Assembly: GCF_000712595.1 (NCBI RefSeq)
Contig: NZ_JOTN01000002.1
Coordinates: 62,001 to 126,000 of the forward strand
Reading direction: 5' to 3'
Length of the DNA: 64,000 nucleotides
From: Bacillus manliponensis
Lineage (GTDB): Bacteria > Bacillota > Bacilli > Bacillales > Bacillaceae_G
Positions 21,195-30,589 of this stretch are shown piece by piece; the first letter of the stretch is position 1; every line of letters begins with the position of its first letter. The notes below the pieces were generated by a model. It saw only the letters and a list, made by a program, of their open reading frames with translations. It was not told the DNA's origin and did no database searches. A program made the position numbers and the translations under genes.

Positions 21195-21295
21195 ATTCAA
21201 TTCTCTCCTTTAAACAGATGCTCTTACAAAGCTATTCAGTCCATTGCAGCGGAACATCGTTAATAAGGCTACTCCATATAAGTAGCACAAGTGTT
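21195..21295 (-). promoter_or_regulatory. rplS 5' leader (L19 leader candidate)
   Basis: About 90 nt separate the rplS promoter from its start codon. Firmicutes commonly carry a conserved L19 leader RNA at exactly this place. Part of the pairing can be seen directly (GCTACT with AGTAGC, 21270-21287). I could not test the full family model by eye. Confidence 0.55.
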
Positions 21296-21324
21296 ATGAT
21301 AACATACTGCTAATTTTGTTGCAA
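21296..21324 (-). promoter_or_regulatory. SigA promoter of rplS
   Basis: TTGCAA (21319-21324) and TATCAT (21296-21301) with a 17-bp spacer, starting 15 bp past the trmD stop codon. Confidence 0.65.
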
Positions 21325-21339
21325 TAGTAATATACGATT

Positions 21340-22074
21340 TTATTTCTCTTCTTTTATTTCTTTTATCCATTGTTCTTCTTGTTTCGATAAACTTCTTCCT
21401 TCTAACAAATCTGGGCGACGCATATACGTACGACGCAACGATTCTTTATGACGCCACTCTTCAATATACTTATGATTACCTGACGTCAAAACAGAAGGCA
21501 CAATCATGCCACGAAAATCAGCAGGACGAGTATAATGCGGATGTTCTAATAATCCTGTACTAAAAGAATCCTCTATCTGCGATTGTTGATTACCAAGCAC
21601 ATCAGGGAGCAAACGTACTACGCTATCTGTAATCACCATAGACGCTAACTCACCGCCTGTTAATACATAATCTCCAATTGAAATTTCATCTGTTACAAGG
21701 TGTTCACGAATTCGTTCATCGTACCCTTCATAATGACCACAAACAAAGATAAGGTGCTCTTCTGCTGCAAGTTCTTCCGCTTTTTTTTGCGTGAAACGTT
21801 CTCCTTGTGGACACATCAACACAACGCGCGGTTTCTTTTCTGTTTCCTTCGTCAACTCTTCTACCGCATCAAAGATTGGCTGCGGCGTTAATACCATCCC
21901 AGCACCGCCCCCATATGGATAATCATCTACACTATTATGCTTATTTGTAGAATAGTCACGGAAATTGACAACACGAAGCTGCACAGCTTCTTTTTCTTGA
22001 GCTTTCTTTAAAATCGAAGATCCAAATACACCTGTAAACATTTCTGGAAACAATGTTAAAATATCAATTTTCAT
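21340..22074 (-). CDS. trmD: tRNA (guanine-N1)-methyltransferase
   Basis: TrmD makes m1G37 next to the anticodon, preventing +1 frameshifts. The 244-residue SPOUT enzyme shows the knot motifs: [15 protein letters not shown]-type segment ([12 protein letters not shown]), [14 protein letters not shown] and [10 protein letters not shown]. The ATG overlaps the rimM stop by one base (TAATG), so translation is probably coupled. It is part of rpsP-khpA-rimM-trmD. Confidence 0.99.
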   Translation of the reverse strand: MKIDILTLFPEMFTGVFGSSILKKAQEKEAVQLRVVNFRDYSTNKHNSVDDYPYGGGAGMVLTPQPIFDAVEELTKETEKKPRVVLMCPQGERFTQKKAEELAAEEHLIFVCGHYEGYDERIREHLVTDEISIGDYVLTGGELASMVITDSVVRLLPDVLGNQQSQIEDSFSTGLLEHPHYTRPADFRGMIVPSVLTSGNHKYIEEWRHKESLRRTYMRRPDLLEGRSLSKQEEQWIKEIKEEK

Positions 22075-22589
22075 TATAGCAATCCTTCCATCACATGAAT
22101 GGTTACTAGTTTTTCTTCTCTATTCACTTGCAAAACAACTTCATCAATATAAGGAATTAAAAGATCTTGCCCCTTCGGCCTTTTAATGACCCAAACATCG
22201 TTTGCACCAGGAGAAAGAATCTCTTTAATCTTCCCTAACGTTTCTCCCTCTTCTGTCACAACAGTACAACCGATAATCTCATGGTAATAGTACTCTCCTT
22301 CAGCTAGTTCACCTAACTGCTCTTCCGGCACTTTTAACAACGACCCTTTAAATTGCTCTACTTCATTGACACTGTGATACCCTTCGAACATTAATAAGTC
22401 GAACGTTTTATGCTGACGATGCGACGTCACCTTTACCTCTAAAGGAGCTTGTTCTTTCTCTTTCCATATGTATAATGTATTCCCTACTTTATAGCGCTCT
22501 TCCGGAAAATCAGTACGCGAAACAACACGTATTTCACCTTTTACACCATGTGTATTTACAATTTTCCCTACGTTAAACCATTTTGTCAT
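22074..22589 (-). CDS. rimM: 16S rRNA processing protein RimM
   Basis: RimM assists 30S head maturation by binding S19. The 171-residue protein begins [22 protein letters not shown] and has the RimM N-domain followed by a PRC-barrel ([38 protein letters not shown]). A GTG three codons upstream sits too close to GGGGTGA, so the ATG at 22589 is used. It is coupled to trmD by a one-base overlap. Confidence 0.97.
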   Translation of the reverse strand: MTKWFNVGKIVNTHGVKGEIRVVSRTDFPEERYKVGNTLYIWKEKEQAPLEVKVTSHRQHKTFDLLMFEGYHSVNEVEQFKGSLLKVPEEQLGELAEGEYYYHEIIGCTVVTEEGETLGKIKEILSPGANDVWVIKRPKGQDLLIPYIDEVVLQVNREEKLVTIHVMEGLL

Positions 22590-22671
22590 AAACAGCACGT
22601 CACCCCTGTTTGTTATATGTCGTTAGCATCTCCAGTCGATGTATAGAAGATGCGATTTTTCTTAAAATGTT

Positions 22672-22706
22672 AAAAAAGGGAGAGGAATCAATCCTCGCCC
22701 TTTTTT
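22672..22706 (-). terminator. Terminator after khpA
   Basis: On the minus strand GGGCGAGGA and TCCTCTCCC (one mismatch) are followed by six T residues. It lies right after khpA, in the 121-bp gap before rimM. Confidence 0.75.
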
Positions 22707-22710
22707 ATCT

Positions 22711-22944
22711 TTATTGAATTTCCAGTGTGACTTTCTCATTATGATGATGTCCCACTGCATACAAGACTGTTCGAATTGCTTTCGCTACTCGGCCTTGCTT
22801 TCCAATAACTTTACCCACATCCTCAGGATGTACGGTCAACCGATACTTCATCTCTCCGTTGTACAATTCCTGTGTAACCTTTACATCTTCAGGATGATCT
22901 ACAAGGGGTTTGACAATTGTTTCGATTAACCCTGTCATAGTCAT
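22711..22944 (-). CDS. khpA: KH-domain RNA-binding protein KhpA (YlqC)
   Basis: KhpA is a small KH-domain protein that forms an RNA-binding complex with KhpB and affects cell elongation in Firmicutes. The 77-residue protein consists almost entirely of one KH domain with the GxxG loop in DVGKVIGKQGRVAKAIRT. Two in-frame ATGs (22944 and 22938) both lack a strong ribosome binding site; GGTAAG is near the first. It begins 8 bp after rpsP, so translational coupling is likely. Confidence 0.95.
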   Translation of the reverse strand: MTMTGLIETIVKPLVDHPEDVKVTQELYNGEMKYRLTVHPEDVGKVIGKQGRVAKAIRTVLYAVGHHHNEKVTLEIQ

Positions 22945-22952
22945 TGTATCAA

Positions 22953-23225
22953 TTACTTACCTTGTTTAGATACGTGGAATTTCTCCATGATACCTTGTTT
23001 AGAGAATAGGTTACGAACTGTATCAGATGGTTTCGCACCGTTTCCTAACCATTTTAATGCTGCTTCTTCGTTGATTTTAACCTCAGCTGGCTCTGCAACT
23101 GGATTGTAAGTTCCGATTTCCTCAATGAAACGTCCGTCACGAGGAGAACGAGAATCTGCAACAACTACACGATAGAAAGGAGATTTTTTAGCTCCCATAC
23201 GTTTTAAACGAATTTTAACTGCCAT
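22953..23225 (-). CDS. rpsP: 30S ribosomal protein S16
   Basis: S16 is an early assembly protein of the 30S. The 90 residues start [26 protein letters not shown]-type sequence ([22 protein letters not shown]), the S16 signature. GGAGGTGC precedes the ATG. It heads the rpsP-khpA-rimM-trmD group and has a promoter 40 bp upstream. Confidence 0.99.
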   Translation of the reverse strand: MAVKIRLKRMGAKKSPFYRVVVADSRSPRDGRFIEEIGTYNPVAEPAEVKINEEAALKWLGNGAKPSDTVRNLFSKQGIMEKFHVSKQGK

Positions 23226-23263
23226 TTATAAAGCACCTCCGAATTTATTTCACACAGATATTA

Positions 23264-23293
23264 ATATTAGCAAAAAGAGTAACCCTTTGTAAA
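23264..23293 (-). promoter_or_regulatory. SigA promoter of rpsP
   Basis: TTTACA (23288-23293) and TAATAT (23264-23269), 18-bp spacer with TGC just before the -10 box (extended -10). Confidence 0.65.
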
Positions 23294-23326
23294 GTATAAT
23301 TTCTTAACAGAGTCATCTTTTTTTCC

Positions 23327-24676
23327 TTACATAAATGGAAACTTAAGTCCTGCTAGTCCTTTTTTCTTACCTTTTTGCATACCAGTCATCGTTTTCATCA
23401 TCTTTTTCATATCTTCAAATTGCTTTAAAAGACGATTGATTTCTTGAACTGTTCTACCGCTACCTTTCGCGATACGCTTCTTACGACTAGCATTAATAAT
23501 TTCCGGTTGTTCTCGTTCTGCTTTTGTCATAGAACGAATGATAGCTTCAATATGTCCAATTTGCTTTTCATCCACTTGAACATCTTTTAGCCCTTTAATT
23601 TTATTTGCACCAGGGAGCATACCAAGCAATTCATCAAGTGGTCCAAGTTGACGCACTTGTCCAAGTTGCTCTAAAAAATCATCAAGAGTAAATGAAAGTG
23701 TGCGCATTTTTTGCTCAAGCTCTTTTGCTTTTTCTGCATCAACTGTCGCTTGTGCTTTTTCGATTAGCGTTAAAACATCACCCATTCCTAAAATACGGGA
23801 TGCCATACGCTCCGGATGAAACGGCTCTAATGCATCTAACTTTTCACCCATACCAGCAAATTTAATTGGCGTGTTTGTAACAGCTTTAATAGATAATGCC
23901 GCACCACCGCGCGTATCACCATCTAATTTCGTTAATACAACACCAGTTAAACCAAGCTGATCGTGAAAACTTTGTGCAACATTTACCGCATCTTGTCCTG
24001 TCATTGCATCAACAACAAGGAAAATTTCATCTGGTTTCGCAACTTCTTTTACTTGATCTAATTCATCCATTAGCTCTTCATCTATATGCAGACGTCCTGC
24101 CGTATCGATTAAAACATAATCATGATGATCTTCTTTCGCTTTAGCAATCGCTTGTTTTGCAATTTCAACTGGACTTACTTTATCTCCTAAAGAGAAAACA
24201 GGCATGTCCAACTGCTTGCCAAGCGTTTCAAGTTGTTTAATAGCTGCCGGGCGGTAAATATCAGCTGCAACAAGCATCGGCTTACGATTATACTTTTTTC
24301 GAAGTAAATTCGCAAGTTTTCCTGTCGTTGTCGTTTTACCTGCACCTTGCAGACCAACCATCATAATAACGGTTGGGGGACGATTAGAAACTGCAATTTT
24401 ACTTTGTTCTCCGCCCATTAATTCTGTTAGTTCTTCCTGTACAACTTTAATTACTTGTTGACCAGGTGTCAAACTTGTCATTACATCTTGTCCGACAGCA
24501 CGTTCAGATACACGCTTAACAAAATCTTTCACTACTTTAAAGTTAACGTCTGCTTCTAATAGAGCAAGACGAACTTCTCGCATCATTTCTTTTACGTCGG
24601 CTTCGGTTACTTTCCCTTTGCCACGAATTTTTTGCATCGTCTGTTGAAGTCGGTCGGCTAATCCTTCAAATGCCAT
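23327..24676 (-). CDS. ffh: Signal recognition particle protein Ffh
   Basis: Ffh is the GTPase of the signal recognition particle that targets membrane proteins to FtsY and SecYEG. The 449-residue protein has the N-domain, the G-domain (GLQGAGKTTTTGKLA around 106, DTAGRLHID, TKLDGDTRGG) and a methionine-rich M-domain (C-terminal third, ending MKTMTGMQKGKKKG). AGGAGGACGGC precedes the ATG. It lies 12 bp after ylxM, its usual partner gene. Confidence 0.99.
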   Translation of the reverse strand: MAFEGLADRLQQTMQKIRGKGKVTEADVKEMMREVRLALLEADVNFKVVKDFVKRVSERAVGQDVMTSLTPGQQVIKVVQEELTELMGGEQSKIAVSNRPPTVIMMVGLQGAGKTTTTGKLANLLRKKYNRKPMLVAADIYRPAAIKQLETLGKQLDMPVFSLGDKVSPVEIAKQAIAKAKEDHHDYVLIDTAGRLHIDEELMDELDQVKEVAKPDEIFLVVDAMTGQDAVNVAQSFHDQLGLTGVVLTKLDGDTRGGAALSIKAVTNTPIKFAGMGEKLDALEPFHPERMASRILGMGDVLTLIEKAQATVDAEKAKELEQKMRTLSFTLDDFLEQLGQVRQLGPLDELLGMLPGANKIKGLKDVQVDEKQIGHIEAIIRSMTKAEREQPEIINASRKKRIAKGSGRTVQEINRLLKQFEDMKKMMKTMTGMQKGKKKGLAGLKFPFM

Positions 24677-24688
24677 ATTGCCGTCCTC

Positions 24689-25021
24689 CTAATCTAAATT
24701 TTCGATAGCTTCAACAACTTGTTTCACTTCATCATTCACATGCTCTTCTTCGCTGATTAGCTGCTTTAGCTTTGCAACAAGTTGCTGTCTTGCTTGAAAT
24801 TTTTGAAACAGCATTAGCTTTTCTTCATATTCTTCAAGCATCGCTTCTGTCCGTTTAATGTTATCATACACAGCTTGGCGACTTACATCAAATTCTTCTG
24901 CAATTTCACCAAGAGATAAGTCATCTAAATAGTAAAGCGACATGTAACTTCTTTGTTTTGGCGTTAACAACGATTGATAAAAATCATATAAATAATTCAT
25001 TCTCGTTGTTTTTTCGAGCAT
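24689..25021 (-). CDS. ylxM: UPF0122 family HTH protein YlxM
   Basis: This small helix-turn-helix protein is almost always encoded next to ffh in Gram-positive bacteria; in streptococci it modulates SRP GTPase activity. The 110 residues show a sigma-70-region-4-like HTH ([20 protein letters not shown], about 31-50) and an acidic coiled-coil-like tail. AAAGGATG precedes the ATG. It has a clear promoter, so ylxM-ffh is a transcription unit separate from rnc-smc-ftsY. Confidence 0.95.
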   Translation of the reverse strand: MLEKTTRMNYLYDFYQSLLTPKQRSYMSLYYLDDLSLGEIAEEFDVSRQAVYDNIKRTEAMLEEYEEKLMLFQKFQARQQLVAKLKQLISEEEHVNDEVKQVVEAIENLD

Positions 25022-25063
25022 GTTGAATCATCCTTTGTTAAGTGAATTCCCTTTACATGAATT

Positions 25064-25092
25064 AGTTTACCTCGCCAAAGAAAGGGTGTCAA
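25064..25092 (-). promoter_or_regulatory. SigA promoter of ylxM-ffh
   Basis: TTGACA (25087-25092) and TAAACT (25064-25069), 17-bp spacer, about 40 bp before ylxM. Confidence 0.7.
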
Positions 25093-25105
25093 GTTTTTTT
25101 CTTAA

Positions 25106-25146
25106 CATCAAAAAACTTTGATGCAAGTCAGGTGGTATACCACCTG
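25106..25146. repeat. Two adjacent palindromes after ftsY
   Basis: A perfect 18-bp palindrome, CAGGTGGTATACCACCTG (25129-25146), is followed by CATCAAA-AAAC-TTTGATG (25106-25123). Neither is followed by a T tract long enough for a classical terminator on the minus strand, although TTTTTT lies inside the second loop/arm. They stand between ftsY and the ylxM promoter. Confidence 0.8.
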
Positions 25147-25152
25147 CTTTTC

Positions 25153-26142
25153 TTATTCTTCTTCTACTTCTACAAGATTGGCAAATAATCCATATACATA
25201 ATGCTCTGGATCAAAAGCCTGTAAATCATCCATTTGTTCACCAAGACCAACATATTTCACCGGTACATCCATTTCATTACGAATGGCTAAAACGATACCA
25301 CCTTTAGCAGTACCATCTAGTTTTGTTAATACAATACCAGTTACATTTGTCGCCTCACGGAATGTTTTCGCTTGACTCAATCCATTTTGTCCTGTCGTTG
25401 CATCCATAACTAATAATACTTCATGCGGAGCTCCTGGCACTTCACGCTCAATCACACGCTTTACCTTTTCAAGCTCTTTCATTAAGTTTACTTTATTTTG
25501 CAAACGTCCTGCAGTATCACAAAGCAATACATTTACGTTACGCGCTTTTGCTGCTTGAATCGCATCATACATAACAGCTGCTGGATCCGATCCTTCTCCT
25601 TGCTTAATAACATCCACACCAACACGCTCACCCCATACTTCTAACTGGTCAATCGCACCTGCACGGAACGTATCACCAGCTGCTAACAGTACAGACTTTC
25701 CTTCTGAATTAAATTTGTGAGCCATCTTTCCAATCGTTGTTGTCTTCCCAACACCATTTACACCAACGAATAGAATAACCGTTAGTCCTTCTGTTTGTAT
25801 ATTAAGCTCGTTATTAAAGTTACCGTCACCTTTGTAAATTTCAACTAATTTTTCAGAGATAACAGCCTGCACTTCTTTTGGATCTTGAATATTACGACGT
25901 TTCACTTCATCACGAAGCTGATCAATAAGCTCCATTACCGTCGTCACACCAACATCAGCACCAATTAAAATCTCTTCTAATTCTTCAAAAAAGTCTTCAT
26001 CTACCTTACGATAACGGTATACTAAATCATTTACTTTATCAGCAAATGAATTTCTCGTTTTCTCAAGTCCATTTTTAAACTTCTCTGTTACTGTTTCTGT
26101 TTGTTGCGAGATTTTCTCTTTTAACTTCTTAAAAAAACTCAT
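25153..26142 (-). CDS. ftsY: Signal recognition particle receptor FtsY
   Basis: FtsY is the membrane-associated SRP receptor GTPase. The 329-residue protein has a short charged N-terminal A-domain (MSFFKKLKEKISQQTETV), then the N and G domains with GVNGVGKTTTIGKMA, DTAGRLQNK, TKLDGTAKGG and a final GLGEQMDDLQ. An ATG three codons upstream (26151) directly abuts GAGAGG; the ATG at 26142 has a 9-bp spacer and is used. It is 17 bp after smc. Confidence 0.98.
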   Translation of the reverse strand: MSFFKKLKEKISQQTETVTEKFKNGLEKTRNSFADKVNDLVYRYRKVDEDFFEELEEILIGADVGVTTVMELIDQLRDEVKRRNIQDPKEVQAVISEKLVEIYKGDGNFNNELNIQTEGLTVILFVGVNGVGKTTTIGKMAHKFNSEGKSVLLAAGDTFRAGAIDQLEVWGERVGVDVIKQGEGSDPAAVMYDAIQAAKARNVNVLLCDTAGRLQNKVNLMKELEKVKRVIEREVPGAPHEVLLVMDATTGQNGLSQAKTFREATNVTGIVLTKLDGTAKGGIVLAIRNEMDVPVKYVGLGEQMDDLQAFDPEHYVYGLFANLVEVEEE

Positions 26143-26159
26143 CTTTTCCATCCTCTCTA

Positions 26160-29100
26160 CTAATTTGTAACAACTTCTGCACCGTCATCTAGACGAACAG
26201 ATACAAGCTTCGAAACACCCGATTCCTGCATTGTTACACCATATAATACATCCGACTCTTCCATTGTACCTTTTCGGTGCGTAATTACAATAAATTGTGT
26301 TTCATCGCTGAATTGTTTTAAATATTGAGCAAAACGTGCGACATTCGCTTCATCTAATGCTGCCTCAACCTCATCTAATACACAAAATGGTACTGGTCTT
26401 ACTTTTAAAATAGCAAATAAAAGCGCAATTGCAGTTAACGCTCTCTCTCCCCCAGATAGTAAACCTAAGTTTTGCAACTTCTTCCCAGGAGGTTGCGCCA
26501 TAATATCGATTCCCGTATGAAGTAAATCTTGTGGATTTGTCATAATTAAATCCGCTCTTCCTCCGCCAAACAATTCACTAAAGACTTGACGGAACTCCGC
26601 ACGAATCGCTTCAAATGTATAAGAAAATCGTTTTTTCATTTCTTCGTCCATTTCTGTAATCACTTGATGCAGCGTCGATTTCGCTTCTTGTAAATCTTCT
26701 CGCTGTTCTAGTAAGAAAGAATGGCGTTCTGCTACTCGCTCATACTCATCAATCGCCCCTAAGTTTACCGTACCAAGTTCCTCAATTGACAATTTAATCA
26801 GCTTCACTTTTTTACGCGCATCTTCTACAGGCATTGTCATTGTGTATTTTTCTTTTGCCGCTTCAAATGATATCGCATACGTTTGCCTTAATTGGTTTAA
26901 CCGATTATCAAGTTCTACATCTAAGCGATTAATCGTTACTTCCTCATCTTTTAGCACGTCTAGTAAATATTTATGCTTTCGTTTCAACTCTTTCACATCA
27001 CGATCTAGAGTCTCCAATCGCTGCTGCAAACCAAGGCGCTGTTCACGACGTGAATTAATAAGTTCAACTGTCTGATTGCGATCATGCGCTTTCTTTTGAA
27101 TCATATTTACAATTTGCTCTTCGCCACTTGAATTAGAGGTCATTTCTTGCTTTAAGAATGCTAAATCTTCCTTCGTTTGCGAAAGCAATTTCTTCATATC
27201 TTCTTGCTCTTTCGTTAAGCGGTTCACTTTTTCTTTCTCATTCGCTAAACGTTGATGTTGCTGAGCTGCTTGCACTTTCAGCTCTGTCATCTCGGCTTGT
27301 ACTTTTTCTTTTGAAGAGTGCTGTTCAGTCTTTTGTTTCGTTAAACTAGCAATTTCTTCATCCAATACCGTTATTTGCTGCGATAATTTTTGAAGTGCAT
27401 CTTTCAGCTCTTTTTTACGATTTTGTGTCTTTAAGCGATCTTGTAAAAACCCTTCAATCTCTAAATCATAAATCGATAAACGATCATTGACACGGTGCTC
27501 CTCTAACTCTAGCTGTGTAATTTCTGCTTTTAACTTTTGCTCATCTATACGCTTTTCTTCAATCTGCTCTCGTACTTTTTGTAATTCTGTATTTTTTTCG
27601 TGAATTTCTTGTTTTAATGCTTTCACATAGTTTTCTAACTTCACGGTCTTTTCTTGCATGTCTGTCAACTTATTACTCCACTCTTCTAATTCGCGCTGAC
27701 GTCCTAAAAGAGAAGAGTTTGTTTGTTTTACAGCTCCACCAGTCATAGATCCACCCGGATTTACAAGGTCACCTTCTAACGTAACAATACGACATCGATA
27801 TTGCAGCTGCTTCGCTAGTTCATTTGCTCCTTTTAAATCTTTTGCAACCAGTACAGCACCGAGCAAATTCGAAATAACATTTTCATATTTATGATTGTAG
27901 TGAACAAGCTCCGATGCAACACCAATAAATGATGGATGTTGATTTGCAATACGCAATTGATCCATTCCAAGTGATCGCCCTTTAATAACTGTTTGCGGTA
28001 AGAATGTAGCACGTCCATAACGATTTTGTTTTAAAAAGGTAATTGCACGGCGCGCATGTTCTTCCGTTTGCACAACAACGTGTTGCATCGCTGCACCTAA
28101 AGCAATTTCCATCGCAACTTCATATTCTTTTGGCACAGTCAATAATTCTGCGACTGCCCCCTCTATACCTTGCAATGCATCTTCACGAGCTTTCAAGACT
28201 TCACGAACACCTTGATAGAACCCGCTATAATCTTCTTGCATTCCTTCTAACATTTCTTTACGCGAACGTGCTTGCTCTACGAATTGATATGCTTGGTACA
28301 ATTTCTTTTCATTATCACTATATTTTTCTTGATAGTTCGCAAGAGTAGTTTCCACCTGTTTCAGCTGTTCCACTTGCTGTTTAATGGTTTCTTGCATCAC
28401 CTCATGCTGCTCAACAAGAACTTCTTTTTTCTCAGCAATATTTATACGCATTTGAACGTACTTTTCATTCTCTTCGTCAATGCGCTCCGTTTTAGAGCTT
28501 TGTTGTTTCAGCTGTTCCTCTAATAAAGCTAACTCATTTCGAGAACTTGCTTGCTCATTTAAAAGTTCAATATAATCTCCTTTTAAATGCTCAATCTTCT
28601 CGTCTAAGTTCTCTGCATAAGTAGCGAGAAGCTTCTCATTTGCATACAACTTACCCTCTATTGTTGTCACATGCTGAACAAGCTCATGTAACTCTTTTGT
28701 ACCTTGCTCAATATCTTTATCATACTTTGCGATTTTCTCTATTAATTCATGTATGGTTTTCTCTAATTGTACACAATGCGCTGCTGCATTTTTTTTACGT
28801 TCTTTTAATAACTCTCTTTGTCCCTCTAGTTTTTCAAGTTCTTTACTTGATAAAAGAAGAACTTCTTGTAGCGCTTCAATCGACTCATCAATCGCTTGTA
28901 AGTTTCCTCTAAATTCTTCTAAATCAGCTTCATTTTTTTGAAGATGCGTTGAAAGCGTCCCCTCTTCATTTGTATGTTGTTCAAACTGCCCTCGAAGCGC
29001 TTCCCACTTTTCGTGTAATTCTTCAATCTCATATACGATTAAAGCGGCTTCTACTTGCTCTAGTTCTTCTTTTTTCTCAAGGTAGTCTTTCGCAACAGAA

Positions 29101-29726
29101 GCTTGCCTTTCTAACGGCTCAACTTGACTACTCAATTCATGAATAATATCTTCTACACGATTTAAATTCTCTTGTGCATCAGCAAGTTTACTTTCGGCTT
29201 TCTTTTTACGAATCTTATATTTCAAAACACCAGCTGCTTCTTCAAATACACCGCGGCGCTCTTCAGATTTACTACTTAAAATCTCTTCAACTTTTCCTTG
29301 ACTAATAATCGAAAACGCTTCACGCCCCATACCAGAGTCCATAAATAAATCAACAATATCTTTCAAACGACATGCCTGTTTATTAATAAGAAACTCACTA
29401 TCTCCAGAGCGATATACACGCCTTGTAACACTCACTTCATTGTATTCAATAGGTAAGCGCTGTTCCTCGTTATTTAATGTTAATGTTACTTCAGCTACAT
29501 TTAATGCTTTTCGCGTATCACTTCCCGCAAAAATCACATCTTCCATTTTTGCACCACGAAGTGATTTCACAGATTGTTCACCAAGTACCCAACGAATTGC
29601 ATCTGTAATGTTACTTTTCCCGCTTCCATTTGGTCCAACTACAGATGTAACACCCGGCACAAAATCGACAGATATACGATCTGCAAAAGATTTAAATCCT
29701 ACTATTTCTAATCGCTTAAGAAACAC
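26160..29726 (-). CDS. smc: Chromosome segregation ATPase SMC
   Basis: SMC is the condensin ATPase that extrudes loops from ParB-parS sites. The 1188-residue protein has Walker A GPNGSGKSN (31-39), long coiled coils on both sides of a hinge (about 500-660, with the GGSMTGGA segment), the ABC signature LSGGERALTAIALL and Walker B FCVLDEVEAALDE near the C-terminus. The start is a GTG (29726) with GGGGGAAGG upstream. It follows rnc by 66 bp and precedes ftsY, the standard rnc-smc-ftsY order. Confidence 0.99.
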   Translation of the reverse strand: MFLKRLEIVGFKSFADRISVDFVPGVTSVVGPNGSGKSNITDAIRWVLGEQSVKSLRGAKMEDVIFAGSDTRKALNVAEVTLTLNNEEQRLPIEYNEVSVTRRVYRSGDSEFLINKQACRLKDIVDLFMDSGMGREAFSIISQGKVEEILSSKSEERRGVFEEAAGVLKYKIRKKKAESKLADAQENLNRVEDIIHELSSQVEPLERQASVAKDYLEKKEELEQVEAALIVYEIEELHEKWEALRGQFEQHTNEEGTLSTHLQKNEADLEEFRGNLQAIDESIEALQEVLLLSSKELEKLEGQRELLKERKKNAAAHCVQLEKTIHELIEKIAKYDKDIEQGTKELHELVQHVTTIEGKLYANEKLLATYAENLDEKIEHLKGDYIELLNEQASSRNELALLEEQLKQQSSKTERIDEENEKYVQMRINIAEKKEVLVEQHEVMQETIKQQVEQLKQVETTLANYQEKYSDNEKKLYQAYQFVEQARSRKEMLEGMQEDYSGFYQGVREVLKAREDALQGIEGAVAELLTVPKEYEVAMEIALGAAMQHVVVQTEEHARRAITFLKQNRYGRATFLPQTVIKGRSLGMDQLRIANQHPSFIGVASELVHYNHKYENVISNLLGAVLVAKDLKGANELAKQLQYRCRIVTLEGDLVNPGGSMTGGAVKQTNSSLLGRQRELEEWSNKLTDMQEKTVKLENYVKALKQEIHEKNTELQKVREQIEEKRIDEQKLKAEITQLELEEHRVNDRLSIYDLEIEGFLQDRLKTQNRKKELKDALQKLSQQITVLDEEIASLTKQKTEQHSSKEKVQAEMTELKVQAAQQHQRLANEKEKVNRLTKEQEDMKKLLSQTKEDLAFLKQEMTSNSSGEEQIVNMIQKKAHDRNQTVELINSRREQRLGLQQRLETLDRDVKELKRKHKYLLDVLKDEEVTINRLDVELDNRLNQLRQTYAISFEAAKEKYTMTMPVEDARKKVKLIKLSIEELGTVNLGAIDEYERVAERHSFLLEQREDLQEAKSTLHQVITEMDEEMKKRFSYTFEAIRAEFRQVFSELFGGGRADLIMTNPQDLLHTGIDIMAQPPGKKLQNLGLLSGGERALTAIALLFAILKVRPVPFCVLDEVEAALDEANVARFAQYLKQFSDETQFIVITHRKGTMEESDVLYGVTMQESGVSKLVSVRLDDGAEVVTN

Positions 29727-29761
29727 GAGAGGCCTTCCCCCTTTTATTTCGCTTTATGCAC

Positions 29762-29794
29762 AAGGAATCCCCCTATGTTTAAGGGGGATTCCTT
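29762..29794. repeat. Strong hairpin in the rnc-smc junction
   Basis: AAGGAATCCCCCT and AGGGGGATTCCTT form a perfect 13-bp stem with a 7-nt loop. On the minus strand it is followed by GTGCATAAAG, not a T run, so it is unlikely to terminate well. The rnc stop codon overlaps the upstream arm. Confidence 0.8.
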
Positions 29795-30530
29795 ATGAAT
29801 GCTCTTTTAATTTTTTTAATGCTTCTTCGGCTGCATGCTGCTCCGCCTCTTTTTTAGACTTCCCAGTACCAAGCCCTAACGCTTCACCATTTAGTGTTAC
29901 ACGTGACACAAATTCTCGGTTATGCGCTGGTCCTTTTTCTTGTAAAATTTGATATTCAATATTACCGCTACCATCACGTTGAATTAACTCTTGCAGTTGA
30001 CTCTTGAAATCCATCACATGAGAAAAAGCACCTTCATTAATTTTCGGATAAACAATCGTTTTTAAAAACTCCCAAACTGTGTCTAATCCTTGATCTAAAT
30101 AAAGCGCTCCAATAAATGCTTCAAACACATCCGCTAATAACGCTGGACGTTCACGACCTCCTGTCATTTCCTCTCCTTTTCCTAATAAAACGAGACTACC
30201 AAATGACAACTCATTCGCAAATCGTACGAGAGACGGTTCACACACAATAGCTGCACGTAATTTTGTTAACTCTCCCTCACTCATTGTCGGATATTTTTGA
30301 AACAAATATTGTGAAACAGTAAGCTCTAACACAGCATCACCAAGAAATTCAAGCCGTTCATTATCTTCATGTGGCTTTTTTCGATGCTCATTCACATACG
30401 ATGAATGTGTAAACGCTTGAATCAACAATTTTTCATTCGTAAATGTAATATCTATTTTTTGTTGAAATTCTTTAAAAGCTTCACGATACCTTGCTTCATA
30501 TTTTTTTTCCTTATATTTTCGGTACGGCAT
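29793..30530 (-). CDS. rnc: Ribonuclease III
   Basis: RNase III cleaves double-stranded RNA in rRNA maturation and mRNA decay. The 245-residue protein has the catalytic signature [14 protein letters not shown] (about 57-70), the acidic pair in [14 protein letters not shown], and a C-terminal double-stranded RNA-binding domain ([31 protein letters not shown]). The frame is open 20 codons further upstream, but GGAGGGACTT precedes the ATG at 30530 ([10 protein letters not shown]), which matches relatives. It lies 59 bp after acpP. Confidence 0.98.
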   Translation of the reverse strand: MPYRKYKEKKYEARYREAFKEFQQKIDITFTNEKLLIQAFTHSSYVNEHRKKPHEDNERLEFLGDAVLELTVSQYLFQKYPTMSEGELTKLRAAIVCEPSLVRFANELSFGSLVLLGKGEEMTGGRERPALLADVFEAFIGALYLDQGLDTVWEFLKTIVYPKINEGAFSHVMDFKSQLQELIQRDGSGNIEYQILQEKGPAHNREFVSRVTLNGEALGLGTGKSKKEAEQHAAEEALKKLKEHS

Positions 30531-30552
30531 AAGTCCCTCCAGATATAAACCG

Positions 30553-30580
30553 AGAAAGCCCCGCCTATAGAACGGGACTT
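30553..30580 (-). terminator. Weak hairpin after acpP
   Basis: AAGTCCCG and CGGGGCTT pair (with one G-U) and are followed by TCTC on the minus strand. It may reduce read-through from acpP into rnc. Confidence 0.45.
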
Positions 30581-30589
30581 CACTCAGCA

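Noticed and set aside
29440-29952. 170-codon plus-strand frame opposite smc/rnc
   Set aside because: It spans the start of smc and the end of rnc on the wrong strand; composition is typical of an antisense frame.
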